DNA of 64,000 nucleotides, taken from Marinomonas communis (lineage in GTDB: Bacteria; Pseudomonadota; Gammaproteobacteria; Pseudomonadales; Marinomonadaceae). Under the pieces are notes generated by a model. The model was given only the letters and a program-made list of their open reading frames with translations. It was not told where the DNA came from and ran no database searches. The DNA lies in NCBI RefSeq assembly GCF_004363305.1, contig NZ_SNZA01000004.1, positions 62,001 to 126,000 on the forward strand, in the 5' to 3' direction. Position 1 is the stretch's first letter. Each line of letters begins with the position of its first letter. The translations under genes and the position numbers were made by a program. Shown one piece after another: positions 17,591-27,161 of the stretch.

Positions 17591-18346
17591 TTATTCACGC
17601 TCAGTTCGTTTGCCTTCCGCAATATAGGTTTTCAGAGCCCCATCCAACACTCGTGGGTTCTGCCCGGCTTGAATCGCTAACAATGCATCCAAAATTAGCT
17701 GCTGACACAACAGTTCTTCGTTCGCGCGGTTTGAAAGCTTTGCCTGAATCGGTAGACAAACCATGTTCGCTAACATGGCACCATAAAGAGTTGTCAAAAG
17801 AGCTACCGCCATCGCAGGGCCGATGGCTTTTGGGTCATCCATGTTTGCCAACATTTGCACCAGACCAACTAGGGTACCGATCATCCCCATTGCGGGGCCC
17901 GTGTCACCAAAGGCTTTAAATACTTTTGCTCCGTTATCGTGGCGGGTAAACGCTTGGTTCATATCCTTTGAGAGCTGTGCTCTAACCACAGAACCATCAT
18001 GGCCATCCACCAGCATTTGAATGCCCTTTGACAAGAAAGGATGACTCACTTCTTTACCTTCTAAGGAAAGCAATCCGCCCTTACGAGCTTCGTCTGCTAA
18101 TCCATAGATTTCGTCGATCAAAGTGTCTAGCGGGACACTTTTAAACATAAATGCCTTCGCAGCAGATTTGCCGGCCCCAAGGAATTGTCCTAAGGGGTAT
18201 TGCATCAGAACAACAAAGGTAGAACCAATCAATACAATCAGAACCGAGGCAGGGTCGATAAACATCCCTGCGGAACCGCCCAATAAGATGGCCATCAGAA
18301 CGATTACGAAGGCTCCAATTAGACCTAATAACGTTGCGATATCCAC
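17591..18346 (-). CDS. pomA: Flagellar stator subunit PomA
   Basis: 251-residue four-TM protein that forms the ion channel with PomB. MDIATLLGLIGAFVIVLMA, GMIGTLVGLVQMLANMDDP and AVALLTTLYGAMLANMV are near-identical to sodium-type PomA. The cytoplasmic loop (about 50-150) contacts the rotor. It starts with GTG, preceded by AGGAG at 8 bases. pomB follows after 32 bases. Confidence 0.95.
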   Translation of the reverse strand: MDIATLLGLIGAFVIVLMAILLGGSAGMFIDPASVLIVLIGSTFVVLMQYPLGQFLGAGKSAAKAFMFKSVPLDTLIDEIYGLADEARKGGLLSLEGKEVSHPFLSKGIQMLVDGHDGSVVRAQLSKDMNQAFTRHDNGAKVFKAFGDTGPAMGMIGTLVGLVQMLANMDDPKAIGPAMAVALLTTLYGAMLANMVCLPIQAKLSNRANEELLCQQLILDALLAIQAGQNPRVLDGALKTYIAEGKRTERE

Positions 18347-18516
18347 ACACGTCTCCTACGAATAAAGCTATAATGCGACTCAATATTATCCATTTTAAAC
18401 AAATAGTAGCGGCGCGTCTTATTTCCCCGTTACTATTTTGTAACTTTAGAGTGACATCACTCGTGAATAATGCGGAATTCTGTTACAAATTGTAGGTTAT
18501 CAAAAGAGAAGTCATT

Positions 18517-18759
18517 ATGTCTCGAAAAACTAGCGTGCGCCACTTCGAAGAAAATCTATCCGAACTGGAGACGATTGTTGCGCAACTTGAATCCAATCAG
18601 CTGTCTCTTGAAGACGCCCTTAAAGCCTTTGAAAAAGGTGTCAAACTTAGTCAAGACTGCCAATCTGTACTAACTCAAGCAGAGCAAAAGGTACAAATCC
18701 TTCTTGAAAAGCATGACGGAGAACGCCTTGAAACTTTTGACCCGGAATCCGAACAGTGA
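18517..18759 (+). CDS. xseB: Exodeoxyribonuclease VII small subunit
   Basis: 80-residue helical subunit of ExoVII, a single-strand DNA exonuclease. FEENLSELETIVAQLESNQ and LEDALKAFEKGVKLSQDC are the family signature. It heads the classical xseB-ispA-dxs operon; its stop codon overlaps the GTG start of ispA by four bases (GTGA), indicating translational coupling. The large subunit gene is elsewhere. Confidence 0.96.
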   Translation: MSRKTSVRHFEENLSELETIVAQLESNQLSLEDALKAFEKGVKLSQDCQSVLTQAEQKVQILLEKHDGERLETFDPESEQ

Positions 18760-19637
18760 ACCTAGAGCAATTTTCGCAGTATGCTTGTGAGCGCGTAAAC
18801 CGTTATTTAGACGACGCTTTATCAGAATATGAACCAGCTGACCGATTACAAGAAGCTATGCGCTACAGCCTATTTAATGGCGGTAAGCGCGTGCGTCCAA
18901 TGCTAACTTACGCTGTCGCACAGCTGTTTTCTGAAGCAAATGAATTGACCGATGCCAGTGCCGCCGCAGTCGAATCGATTCACGCCTATTCATTGATCCA
19001 CGACGACTTACCCGCCATGGATGACGATGATTTACGCCGCGGCAAACCAACCTGCCACATTCAATATGATGAGGCCACAGCTATTCTTGCGGGAGATGCC
19101 TTACAGACATTTGCTTTTGAACTGTTAAGTCGACCGAGTTTTACGCAACCATCAATGCAACTAGCCTTAATCCAAACACTACATACCGCAAGCGGTAGAC
19201 ACGGAATGATCACAGGACAAATGATCGATTTATCCAATGTGGATAAAAGCATGTCCTTAGCAGAATTAGAGTTAATGCACCGCCATAAAACCGGTGCACT
19301 GATCCGAGCCGCTGTAAAAATGGGGGCACAAAGTGTCGGTGTAAGTGATACCGAGACCCTAGCTGCTTTAGATGCTTACGCTTCTGCCATTGGCCTAGCA
19401 TTCCAAGTTCAAGATGACATTATTGACATCACTAGCGATACCGAGACGCTTGGAAAGACTCAATTTTCAGACGCAGATGCCAACAAGCCAACCTATCCAA
19501 AGTTATTAGGATTGGAAGGTGCCAAAGCACTGGCTAAACGATTACACGATGAAGCCGTTGCTCAAGTAGAGCCTTTTGGCCCGAAAGCGGAACCATTAGT
19601 CGAGCTCGCTAACTATATTATTGCTCGTAATCACTGA
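18756..19637 (+). CDS. ispA: Farnesyl diphosphate synthase (geranyltranstransferase)
   Basis: 293-residue short-chain prenyl synthase that makes farnesyl diphosphate from IPP and DMAPP for ubiquinone and undecaprenyl phosphate. The first aspartate-rich motif is in LIHDDLPAMDDDDLRRGKPT and the second in FQVQDDIIDITSD. NGGKRVRPML is the substrate-binding block. GTG start overlaps xseB. dxs follows after 42 bases in the same operon. Confidence 0.97.
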   Translation: MNLEQFSQYACERVNRYLDDALSEYEPADRLQEAMRYSLFNGGKRVRPMLTYAVAQLFSEANELTDASAAAVESIHAYSLIHDDLPAMDDDDLRRGKPTCHIQYDEATAILAGDALQTFAFELLSRPSFTQPSMQLALIQTLHTASGRHGMITGQMIDLSNVDKSMSLAELELMHRHKTGALIRAAVKMGAQSVGVSDTETLAALDAYASAIGLAFQVQDDIIDITSDTETLGKTQFSDADANKPTYPKLLGLEGAKALAKRLHDEAVAQVEPFGPKAEPLVELANYIIARNH

Positions 19638-19679
19638 TATAATGCCCCGCTATTTTAAGACAGAATAAGTGACCATCCG

Positions 19680-21569
19680 GTGCCCATGTTCGAAACGATT
19701 CCAACATCGCGTCCTTTGACGCCATTACTCGACACAATTGACAGCCCAGCCGACCTGCGCCAATTGCCGAAGAAAGAGCTTCCATTACTCGTCAGAGAGT
19801 TACGTGAATACATGCTTTATAGTGTGGGGCAAACTGGTGGGCACTTCGGTGCTGGTTTAGGCGTTATAGAGCTTACGGTGGCACTTCATTATGTTTTTAA
19901 TACTCCCGAAGACCGTCTTGTATGGGATGTAGGCCATCAAGCCTATCCCCACAAAATCTTAACTGGCCGCAGAGACGCTTTACTTAGTATTCGTCAAGAG
20001 GGAGGCATTTCAGGCTTTCCAAAGCGCGAAGAAAGCGACTACGACACCTTTGGTGTTGGTCACTCAAGTACATCGATTGGTGCAGCACTTGGTATGGCAC
20101 TGGCGGCACGACAGCTTGAGAAGTCACGCAAAGCCGTTGCAATCATTGGTGACGGCGCGATGTCCGCCGGCATGGCCTTTGAAGCATTGAACCACGCAGG
20201 TGATGTCAAAGCCGATATGCTGGTGATCCTCAATGACAATGAAATGTCTATTTCCAAGCCAGCCGGAGCCCTTTCCAGTTCTTTAGCGCGCATATGGGCA
20301 AGCAAAACATACGAAAATATCAGAGAAGGTGGCCGCAAAGTATTCTCCGGTTTGCCGACAGCCCTTGAGCTTGCACGCAAAGCAGAAGAACACATGAAGG
20401 GCATGGTTGCTCCGGGCACTATTTTTGAAGAGCTTGGCTTTAACTACATTGGCCCAATTGACGGCCACGATATTGAACTGTTAACGCAAACGCTAAGCAA
20501 TCTGAAAGATCGTAAAGGCCCTCAGTTTCTTCATGTCATCACCAAAAAAGGCAAAGGCTTTGAACCCGCTGAAGGTGACCCAATTGGTTATCATGCCATC
20601 AACAAAGTAGAGCCTGATGACAAGCCGGCTACCGAACCCTCCAAACCGTCATTGCCCAAGTACAGCAATATTTTTGGTCGCTGGGTATGCGATGCCGCGG
20701 AGCAGGATCAACGCCTAGTAGCTATTACTCCCGCAATGAAAGAAGGGTCAGATTTAATTGCATTTGCAGAGCAATACCCTGACCGTTATTTCGATGTAGC
20801 CATAGCAGAGCAGCATGCTGTGACACTGGCCGCCGGCATGGCTTGTGATGGTTTAAAACCAGTTGTCGCCATTTACTCAACCTTCCTACAGCGAGCTTAC
20901 GATCAATTAATTCATGACGTAGCACTGCAAAACCTCGACGTTTTATTCGCCATTGACCGAGCCGGCTTAGTCGGAGAAGACGGTCCAACTCATGCCGGAG
21001 CATACGATCTAAGCTATCTTCGCTGTGTCCCTAACATGGTTATCATGGCACCAGCTGATGAAGATGAGTGTCGCAAGATGCTACATACAGGGTACGAGTA
21101 CTCCGGCCCTGCTGCCGTGCGCTACCCTAGAGGCACAGGTCGAGGCATTACGGTAAACGATAAACTAGAGTGCATCAAATTAGGACAATCTCGTACGTTA
21201 CACGAGGGCCAGTCTGGTGTAGTTATCTGCGGTTTTGGCCGTCCAACTTACGATGCGTTGCTCGCCGCTAAAAAGCTCGATGCGACCTTATTGGACATGC
21301 GTTTCGTCAAGCCTTTAGATGAGCAAGCACTGCTCTCTCAAAAGGACGCCAAGCTAATAGTGACAATAGAAGAAAACGCCGTCATGGGAGGTGCTGGCTC
21401 GGCAGTAAGCGAATTCCTAAATGACAACAATATTCACGTACCTGTTTTGCACTTAGGGCTGCCAGACCGATACGAAGAGCATGCTAGCCATTCAGCGATG
21501 CTAAAGCGTGTTGGCATTGATGAGCAAGGCATACTTGATGCTATTGAGAGCAAACTATTGTCACTTTAA
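19680..21569 (+). CDS. dxs: 1-deoxy-D-xylulose-5-phosphate synthase
   Basis: Thiamine-diphosphate enzyme of 629 residues that condenses pyruvate and glyceraldehyde 3-phosphate, the entry step of the MEP isoprenoid pathway. [13 protein letters not shown], the TPP motif [19 protein letters not shown] (part) and the transketolase central domain ([15 protein letters not shown]) are all present. The first codon is GTG at 19680; an ATG two codons later (19686) is an equal choice since neither has a clear ribosome site. Third gene of xseB-ispA-dxs. Confidence 0.97.
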   Translation: MPMFETIPTSRPLTPLLDTIDSPADLRQLPKKELPLLVRELREYMLYSVGQTGGHFGAGLGVIELTVALHYVFNTPEDRLVWDVGHQAYPHKILTGRRDALLSIRQEGGISGFPKREESDYDTFGVGHSSTSIGAALGMALAARQLEKSRKAVAIIGDGAMSAGMAFEALNHAGDVKADMLVILNDNEMSISKPAGALSSSLARIWASKTYENIREGGRKVFSGLPTALELARKAEEHMKGMVAPGTIFEELGFNYIGPIDGHDIELLTQTLSNLKDRKGPQFLHVITKKGKGFEPAEGDPIGYHAINKVEPDDKPATEPSKPSLPKYSNIFGRWVCDAAEQDQRLVAITPAMKEGSDLIAFAEQYPDRYFDVAIAEQHAVTLAAGMACDGLKPVVAIYSTFLQRAYDQLIHDVALQNLDVLFAIDRAGLVGEDGPTHAGAYDLSYLRCVPNMVIMAPADEDECRKMLHTGYEYSGPAAVRYPRGTGRGITVNDKLECIKLGQSRTLHEGQSGVVICGFGRPTYDALLAAKKLDATLLDMRFVKPLDEQALLSQKDAKLIVTIEENAVMGGAGSAVSEFLNDNNIHVPVLHLGLPDRYEEHASHSAMLKRVGIDEQGILDAIESKLLSL

Positions 21570-21580
21570 GCTCAGATATA

Positions 21581-21605
21581 AAAGGCGGTTACATGACCGC
21601 CTTTT
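21581..21605 (+). terminator. Terminator after dxs
   Basis: AAAGGCGGT and ACCGCCTTT pair around TACATG (21581-21604), followed by T's. Confidence 0.88.
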
Positions 21606-21713
21606 CTACATACAGAAACCTCTACAAACTCCACTTAAAACAGTTATTCGTTCATATTAACTGCGAAGTTGTAGCATAGGATTAAGTAAATTCTCAATCA
21701 AAGGCCTATAACC

Positions 21714-22352
21714 ATGAGTACAATTTTGGTAATCGGCGCAAGCGGTCAAATCGGCCAAAAAGTCTGTCATTCTCTACTACAGAAAGGCTATACCGTACGC
21801 GCTCTTGTTCGCGACACTCATCGCACAGAAGAGTTGCGCCACCCAGCACTACAGGTTTTTCAGATCGACCTTGAAGAAGACTTTAGCCAAGCCTTTGAAG
21901 GTGTGAAAAAAGTTGTCTTCGTAGCAGGTTCAGGTGGCCATACAGGCTGTGACAAAACTTTATTAGTGGATTTGTGGGCAGCAAAACGTGCCATGGATTT
22001 TGCAGAGGAAGAGCCGAGTGTAGAGCACTTTATCCAGTTAAGCTCATACGGCGCCGACGACCCTGAAGAAATTCAGTCGAGCTTAAAGCCCTATATCGTG
22101 GCCAAGCACATTACCGATGAATATTTAACCATTACTAGCCTACCCTACACGATTCTTCGGCCTTGTAAGCTCACTAACCATGAGCCAACTGGCGGTTTTA
22201 GCAACCAACGACCTGAATCAGCTGAAGAGGCGACGATCTCAAGAGCAGATGTCGCTGAAGCCATCTGCTACTGCGTCGAAAACGATTCAACAAAAATAAA
22301 AGTCGTTGAACTATTCCAAGGTAACGCTTCAATTGAAGCTATTTTCAACTAG
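21714..22352 (+). CDS. Atypical SDR, NAD(P)-binding protein (YhfK/YwnB-like)
   Basis: 212-residue single-domain Rossmann protein. ILVIGASGQIGQKVCHSLL is the GxxGxxG nucleotide-binding motif, and HFIQLSSYGADDP plus LPYTILRPCKL are typical of the atypical SDR-a5 family. The usual YxxxK catalytic pair is not evident, apart from a Y-x-x-x-K-like YIVAK. Substrate unknown; members act as reductases or redox sensors. It stands alone after the dxs terminator. Confidence 0.85.
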   Translation: MSTILVIGASGQIGQKVCHSLLQKGYTVRALVRDTHRTEELRHPALQVFQIDLEEDFSQAFEGVKKVVFVAGSGGHTGCDKTLLVDLWAAKRAMDFAEEEPSVEHFIQLSSYGADDPEEIQSSLKPYIVAKHITDEYLTITSLPYTILRPCKLTNHEPTGGFSNQRPESAEEATISRADVAEAICYCVENDSTKIKVVELFQGNASIEAIFN

Positions 22353-22435
22353 TGAAAATAGCCGTTCTTGGGCAGAGCGAATTAAACTGTAAAAGTATTC
22401 GCTCTGCTACGCTAAACCTCTTCTTTGATCTGCCT

Positions 22436-23926
22436 TTATAACTTCATCGTTCCGTTCTGCTCTAAGCCAACATGCCAGCTAAATGCTTCTTCCATTAAGT
22501 GCGGTGTATGACCACCTCGTACACATGCTCGTTCAAAGTAATCCATCAACTGATGACGATAGTCAGGGTGTGCACAATTCTGAATAACACGCACAGCACG
22601 CTCTCGAGGAGCAAGGCCGCGTAAATCCGCTAGACCTTGATCAGTCACCAGAATATCTACATCGTGCTCCGTGTGGTCTACATGGCTCACCATTGGCACA
22701 ACGCTAGAGATAGCGCCATCTTTGGCAATTGATTTCGTTACAAAGATCGACATATTGGCATTACGGGCAAAATCGCCTGATCCACCGATGCCGTTCATCA
22801 TTTTAGTGCCGCAGACGTGAGTTGAATTTACATTGCCATATAGGTCAAACTCCAATGCCGTGTTAACGGCAATAATACCTAAACGACGCACAAGCTCTGG
22901 ATGGTTAGACATCTCTTGTGGACGCAGCACCAACTTGTCTTTGTACGCCTCAATATTATCAAATACCTTTGAATTCATGCGCTCAGACAAGATGACTGAA
23001 CAACCTGAAGCAAATTTCATTTTACCCGCATCGATCAAATCAAAAGTCGAATCCTGTAGCACTTCTGAGTACATTGTCAGATCTTCAAAGTCTGAATCTA
23101 ACAAGCCCATCATCACCGCATTGGCAATATTACCGATCCCCGCTTGCAGTGGGCCAAGGTTATTTGGCAAACGACCTTCGGCAACTTCTTCTTTTAAAAA
23201 GCTCACGAGATGCCGTGCAATCGACGCAGTCTCTGAATCAGGATCAGACACCGTTGAATAAGAGTCAGGCGTACTAGTGAAGACAATACCGGCAATCTTT
23301 TCTGCTGGAATTGGAATCGCAGTACTACCAATGCGATCATCCACTTTAACAAGTGGTAATGGGGTACGCGTAGGACGATAAGTCGGTATATAAATATCAT
23401 GTAGACCTTCCAGCTTTTCACTGTGTAACGTATTAATTTCTACAATCACTTTATCAGCAAATACAGCGAAACTTGCTGAGTTACCGACAGAAGTCGTTGG
23501 CACAATATGGCCTTCTTCCGTAATCGCAACTGCTTCAATAATCGCCACATCAGGTCGTGTTAATTGATGGCTGCGTAGTTGCTCTACCATTTCAGAAAGA
23601 TGCTGGTCAATAAACATGACCTCACCATTATTAATGGCTTTTCGTAACGTTGTATCCACTTGAAAAGGCATACGGCGCGCAAGACTACCAGAGTCCGTTA
23701 AAATCTTATCTAAATCATTACCAAGCGAAGCGCCGGTCATTAGGTTGATTTTAATCGGGTGTTGTTTACAACGTTCCGCTAGTGCCTTTGGTACGGCTTT
23801 GGCTTCCCCTGCCCGAGTAAAACCACTCATACCAACTGTCATGCCGTCTTTAATAAATGTACAAGCCTGTTCAGCAGACATGACTTTCTCATGCAAACCA
23901 CTGTTTCTTATTCTCTCTAAACTCAT
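22436..23926 (-). CDS. Acetyl-CoA hydrolase / succinate (propionate) CoA-transferase family
   Basis: 496-residue cytoplasmic enzyme of the AarC/ScpC/Cat1 family that moves CoA between acetyl-, propionyl- and succinyl-CoA and free acids. GIGNIANAVMMGL is the CoA-binding glycine stretch, and YSEVLQD supplies the catalytic glutamate. NGIGGSGDFARNA lines the active site. The exact donor and acceptor cannot be fixed from sequence; succinyl-CoA:acetate transfer is most common for this subgroup. Single gene, followed on the other side by a long non-coding stretch. Confidence 0.9.
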   Translation of the reverse strand: MSLERIRNSGLHEKVMSAEQACTFIKDGMTVGMSGFTRAGEAKAVPKALAERCKQHPIKINLMTGASLGNDLDKILTDSGSLARRMPFQVDTTLRKAINNGEVMFIDQHLSEMVEQLRSHQLTRPDVAIIEAVAITEEGHIVPTTSVGNSASFAVFADKVIVEINTLHSEKLEGLHDIYIPTYRPTRTPLPLVKVDDRIGSTAIPIPAEKIAGIVFTSTPDSYSTVSDPDSETASIARHLVSFLKEEVAEGRLPNNLGPLQAGIGNIANAVMMGLLDSDFEDLTMYSEVLQDSTFDLIDAGKMKFASGCSVILSERMNSKVFDNIEAYKDKLVLRPQEMSNHPELVRRLGIIAVNTALEFDLYGNVNSTHVCGTKMMNGIGGSGDFARNANMSIFVTKSIAKDGAISSVVPMVSHVDHTEHDVDILVTDQGLADLRGLAPRERAVRVIQNCAHPDYRHQLMDYFERACVRGGHTPHLMEEAFSWHVGLEQNGTMKL

Positions 23927-24114
23927 CTTAGAACCTTTATTTTAATTTTATCTGGCAAACGTCAGCTAAACTCATTTAGAGCAGTTACTAATGTGAACGC
24001 ACACGAAAAGCTGCATAGGATAAGAGATGCTGACGCCAAAGATTAAAGTGCGCACAGTATAAAAATTACTAAGGGAAGCGTAATCTGGACCAAAGTATTA
24101 GATGAATTACGTGT

Positions 24115-24145
24115 TTTTTATGAGCTTAAAATAAGCTCATAAAAA
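24115..24145. repeat. Perfect 14-bp inverted repeat, loop of 3
   Basis: TTTTTATGAGCTTA (24115-24128) and TAAGCTCATAAAAA (24132-24145) pair perfectly around AAA. The T-run precedes and the A-run follows the stem on both strands, the opposite of a terminator. It lies about 190 bases upstream of the CoA-transferase start and could be an operator or cruciform. Confidence 0.6.
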
Positions 24146-24317
24146 GAGTAAATACAATGCATTTAAGTGTTTATAATAATAGCCAAAAAGCACAACTATA
24201 AATTTAAAATCTAATCCAGTGATATTCTTACAAAGATTGGAAATTTAATGTGATTACGAAGAGAAAATAATCACACTGTGCACGCTATAAAGATGGGAGT
24301 CTAGGTAATAAAATCGA

Positions 24318-24341
24318 CAAAAAAGGGGCTGCCGCCCCTTT
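24318..24341 (-). terminator. Terminator of hisC
   Basis: AAAGGGGC (24322-24329) and GCCCCTTT (24334-24341) pair around TGCC; on the minus strand the stem ends in TTTTTT. Confidence 0.88.
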
Positions 24342-24361
24342 CTAGGTAGTGAACTTAATAA

Positions 24362-25417
24362 TTAAGCAGACAAAGCTTCAATCAATGCCTGCATTTCAGC
24401 ATCGGTACCGATTGTAATACGCAGGTACTCTCCAATGCGTGGCTTCTTACCAAAATAGCGTACCAAGATACCTTGTTCTTTTAAGCTCAAATACAAAGTC
24501 TCAGCATCTTTCTTAGGGTGCGTAACAAAGACAAAGTTCGTCGCCGATGGCAATACTTCAAAACCTAGTTTCTCAAGCTCTGAAACCGTCCACTCACGTG
24601 TAGCGATGGTTTTGTCACAGATTTCTTGCAAGTATTCCGCATCTTCTACCGCCGCCGTTGCACCTGCTAGCGCAATGCGGTCAATTGGGTATGAGTTAAA
24701 TGAGTTTTTCAAACGCTCAAGACCATCAATCAACTCAGGCTGTGCAATGGCATAGCCCACACGAATACCCGCCAGTGCGCGAGATTTAGAGAAGGTTTGA
24801 ACGACCATTAGGTTCGGGTATTGATTCACCAATGACACAGCGCTTTGCGCACCGAAATCGACATAGGCCTCATCCACTAATACCACTACATCTGGATTCG
24901 CCTTTAACACTTTCTCGATGTCTGACAACGGTAGCGCCTTGCCCGTTGGTGCGTTTGGATTGGTTACCACAACACCTGATACATCTAGGTTTTCGTAATC
25001 CACAGGATCGATATCAAAGCTTTCCGTTAACGGAATAATCTTAGGCTCAATACCGTATAAATTTGCGTATACCTTGTAGAAGCTGTAAGTGATGTCAGCA
25101 AAAGCTAATGGCTTACCGCCAGCAAAGTAACCCATAAATGCCAGCGCCAACACTTCGTCTGAACCATTGCCAACAAACACTTGGTTCGCATCAACACCAT
25201 AGCTTTTCGCCAAGGCATTCTTCAAGGTTTGGCAGTTAGGGTCTGGGTACAAACGCAGCTTATCACATACCTGCTCCTGCATTGCTACCAACGCCTTAGG
25301 AGATGGGCTGTAAGGGCTCTCGTTGGTGTTAAGCTTAATGTATTGCTTATCTTGCGGTTGTTCCCCTGGCACATATGGGTCAAGAGAAGCGATTTTGTCA
25401 GTCCAAAAACGGCTCAT
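24362..25417 (-). CDS. hisC: Histidinol-phosphate aminotransferase
   Basis: 351-residue PLP fold-type I enzyme that converts imidazole-acetol phosphate to histidinol phosphate. NTNESPYSPSPKAL, NPNAPTGKALPL and the Schiff-base lysine in TFSKSRALAGIRVGYAI are diagnostic. It stands alone rather than in a his operon, and resembles the short HisC2-like type that can also act on aromatic amino acids. An inverted-repeat element sits just upstream. Confidence 0.93.
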   Translation of the reverse strand: MSRFWTDKIASLDPYVPGEQPQDKQYIKLNTNESPYSPSPKALVAMQEQVCDKLRLYPDPNCQTLKNALAKSYGVDANQVFVGNGSDEVLALAFMGYFAGGKPLAFADITYSFYKVYANLYGIEPKIIPLTESFDIDPVDYENLDVSGVVVTNPNAPTGKALPLSDIEKVLKANPDVVVLVDEAYVDFGAQSAVSLVNQYPNLMVVQTFSKSRALAGIRVGYAIAQPELIDGLERLKNSFNSYPIDRIALAGATAAVEDAEYLQEICDKTIATREWTVSELEKLGFEVLPSATNFVFVTHPKKDAETLYLSLKEQGILVRYFGKKPRIGEYLRITIGTDAEMQALIEALSA

Positions 25418-25454
25418 ATTACTCTCTCTGTTACTAAAGGCTGTTACTCATATA

Positions 25455-25526
25455 AAGGGGTCAGAGCCCTAGTAACGCCGACATTGGATAAACATTACTT
25501 TCTTCCACTCAGGGCTCTGACCCCTT
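25455..25526. mobile_element. Perfect 16-bp inverted-repeat element (REP/MITE-like)
   Basis: AAGGGGTCAGAGCCCT (25455-25470) is exactly inverted as AGGGCTCTGACCCCTT (25511-25526), with 40 bases between. GGGGTCAGA ends of this sort are common in repeats linked to REP-associated tyrosine (Y1) transposases. No transposase frame is inside, so this would be a non-autonomous copy. It lies between lysS and hisC. No second copy was seen in the window. Confidence 0.55.
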
Positions 25527-25620
25527 GAGCTTTTCTGTTTTTATATCAAGCAAACGCAAATAAGGCCTCATTAAGAGGCCTTATGCATGATCAAACGTGT
25601 AATACGCGATAACGCCTCAA

Positions 25621-27123
25621 TTAGTCTTGTGGACGCATATGAGGGAATAGCAATACATCACGGATCGATGGAGAATCTGTGAACAACATCACTAGACGGT
25701 CGATACCGATACCTTGACCCGCAGTAGGTGGAAGGCCGTATTCTAGAGCATTGATGTAATCCGCATCGTAGTGCATCGCTTCATCATCACCCGCGTCTTT
25801 CTCTTCAACCTGACGACGGAAACGTGCCGCTTGGTCTTCCGCATCGTTAAGCTCCGAGAAACCGTTAGCGATCTCACGACCACCGACGAAGAATTCGAAA
25901 CGGTCAGTAATAAACTCGTTGTCATCGTTACGACGCGCTAGTGGCGATACTTCTGCTGGGTATTCAGTGATGAACGTTGGTTGAATCAACTTGCTTTCCG
26001 CAGTTTCTTCAAAGATCTCAGTCCAAAGTTTACCTAGGCCCCAAATAGGCTGAACGTCGATGTGAAGTTTCTTAGCAACAGCCGTTGCTTTCTCAACCGT
26101 ATCTAGGTCTTCAGCCGTTAGCTCAGGATTGTAGTGCAAGATTGCTTCAAGCATGGTCATACGCGCAAACGGTGCGCCGAAGTCAAACTCTTCACCTTGA
26201 TAAGGTACTTTTGTTGTACCAAGTACTTGCTCAGACACTGTGCGTAGCATCTCTTCGGTAAGATCCATAAGATCTTTGTAGTCCGCGTACGCTTGGTAGA
26301 ATTCGATCATCGTGAATTCTGGGTTGTGACGCGTTGATACACCTTCGTTACGGAAGTTACGGTTGATCTCGAAAACTCGTTCAAAACCACCTACTACCAA
26401 ACGCTTCAAGTAAAGCTCAGGTGCGATACGTAGGAACATGTCCATATCCATCGCATTGTGATGCGTTACGAAAGGACGCGCAGATGCACCACCAGGAATG
26501 GTTTGCAGCATTGGCGTTTCCACTTCCATAAAACGACGATCTTCAAGGAAACGACGGATCGTAGAAATCACTTTTGAGCGAATTTCGAATGTCTTACGTG
26601 ATTCTTGGTTTACGATTAGGTCAACGTAACGCTGACGGTAACGCATTTCCATGTCAGCCAAGCCGTGGTGCTTATCAGGCAGCGGACGAAGAGACTTCGT
26701 TAGTAGCTCAACTGACTGCATGTCCACATAAAGGTCACCTTTACCAGACTTATGCACTGGGCCAGTTACACCAATGATGTCACCTAGGTCCCAAGTTTTG
26801 ATGTCTTTAAGAAGTTCTGGATCAAGCGCTTTACGGTTAACGTATGCTTGAATTTGACCCGACATGTCTTGCAGCAACATGAAGGCACCGCGGTTACGCA
26901 CGATACGACCAGCAATGCTAACAACATGGTTTTTCTCTTCTAGCTCAGCTTTTTCAAGCTCGCCAAATTGCTCTTGTAGGTCCGCTGCGTAAGCATCACG
27001 GCGGAACGTATTAGGAAACGCAACACCTTGCTCACGAATGGCATCCAACTTAGCGCGGCGCTCTGCAACTAAACGGTTATCGTCAGAATTTACGCTGGTC
27101 TCGTTTTGAGTTTCGTTAGACAT
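25621..27123 (-). CDS. lysS: Lysyl-tRNA synthetase (class II)
   Basis: Charges tRNA-Lys. The N-terminal OB-fold anticodon domain covers about 60-170, followed by the class II catalytic core with [19 protein letters not shown] (motif 2) and [13 protein letters not shown] (motif 3). ATG at 27123 (MSNETQNE, 500 aa) is preferred to a TTG eight codons earlier. It follows prfB by about 38 bases, the conserved prfB-lysS order. Confidence 0.97.
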   Translation of the reverse strand: MSNETQNETSVNSDDNRLVAERRAKLDAIREQGVAFPNTFRRDAYAADLQEQFGELEKAELEEKNHVVSIAGRIVRNRGAFMLLQDMSGQIQAYVNRKALDPELLKDIKTWDLGDIIGVTGPVHKSGKGDLYVDMQSVELLTKSLRPLPDKHHGLADMEMRYRQRYVDLIVNQESRKTFEIRSKVISTIRRFLEDRRFMEVETPMLQTIPGGASARPFVTHHNAMDMDMFLRIAPELYLKRLVVGGFERVFEINRNFRNEGVSTRHNPEFTMIEFYQAYADYKDLMDLTEEMLRTVSEQVLGTTKVPYQGEEFDFGAPFARMTMLEAILHYNPELTAEDLDTVEKATAVAKKLHIDVQPIWGLGKLWTEIFEETAESKLIQPTFITEYPAEVSPLARRNDDNEFITDRFEFFVGGREIANGFSELNDAEDQAARFRRQVEEKDAGDDEAMHYDADYINALEYGLPPTAGQGIGIDRLVMLFTDSPSIRDVLLFPHMRPQD

Positions 27124-27161
27124 GATTTTGTAAGTTACTCTTGTCAAAAGGTTTTAGTGCA

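Larger units (their letters stand above)
23927..24361. other. Gene-free region with two inverted repeats
   Basis: 435 AT-rich bases between the starts/ends of two minus-strand genes. It holds the 14-bp perfect repeat at 24115-24145, a second perfect 8-bp repeat TGTGATTA (24249-24256) / TAATCACA (24268-24275), and the hisC terminator. The second repeat has a 17-base gap between TGTGA and TCACA, so it is not a CRP site. No protein gene is supported. Confidence 0.5.

Noticed and set aside
24249..24275. TGTGA...TCACA pair as a CRP site
   Set aside because: The gap is 17 bases; CRP sites need 6.
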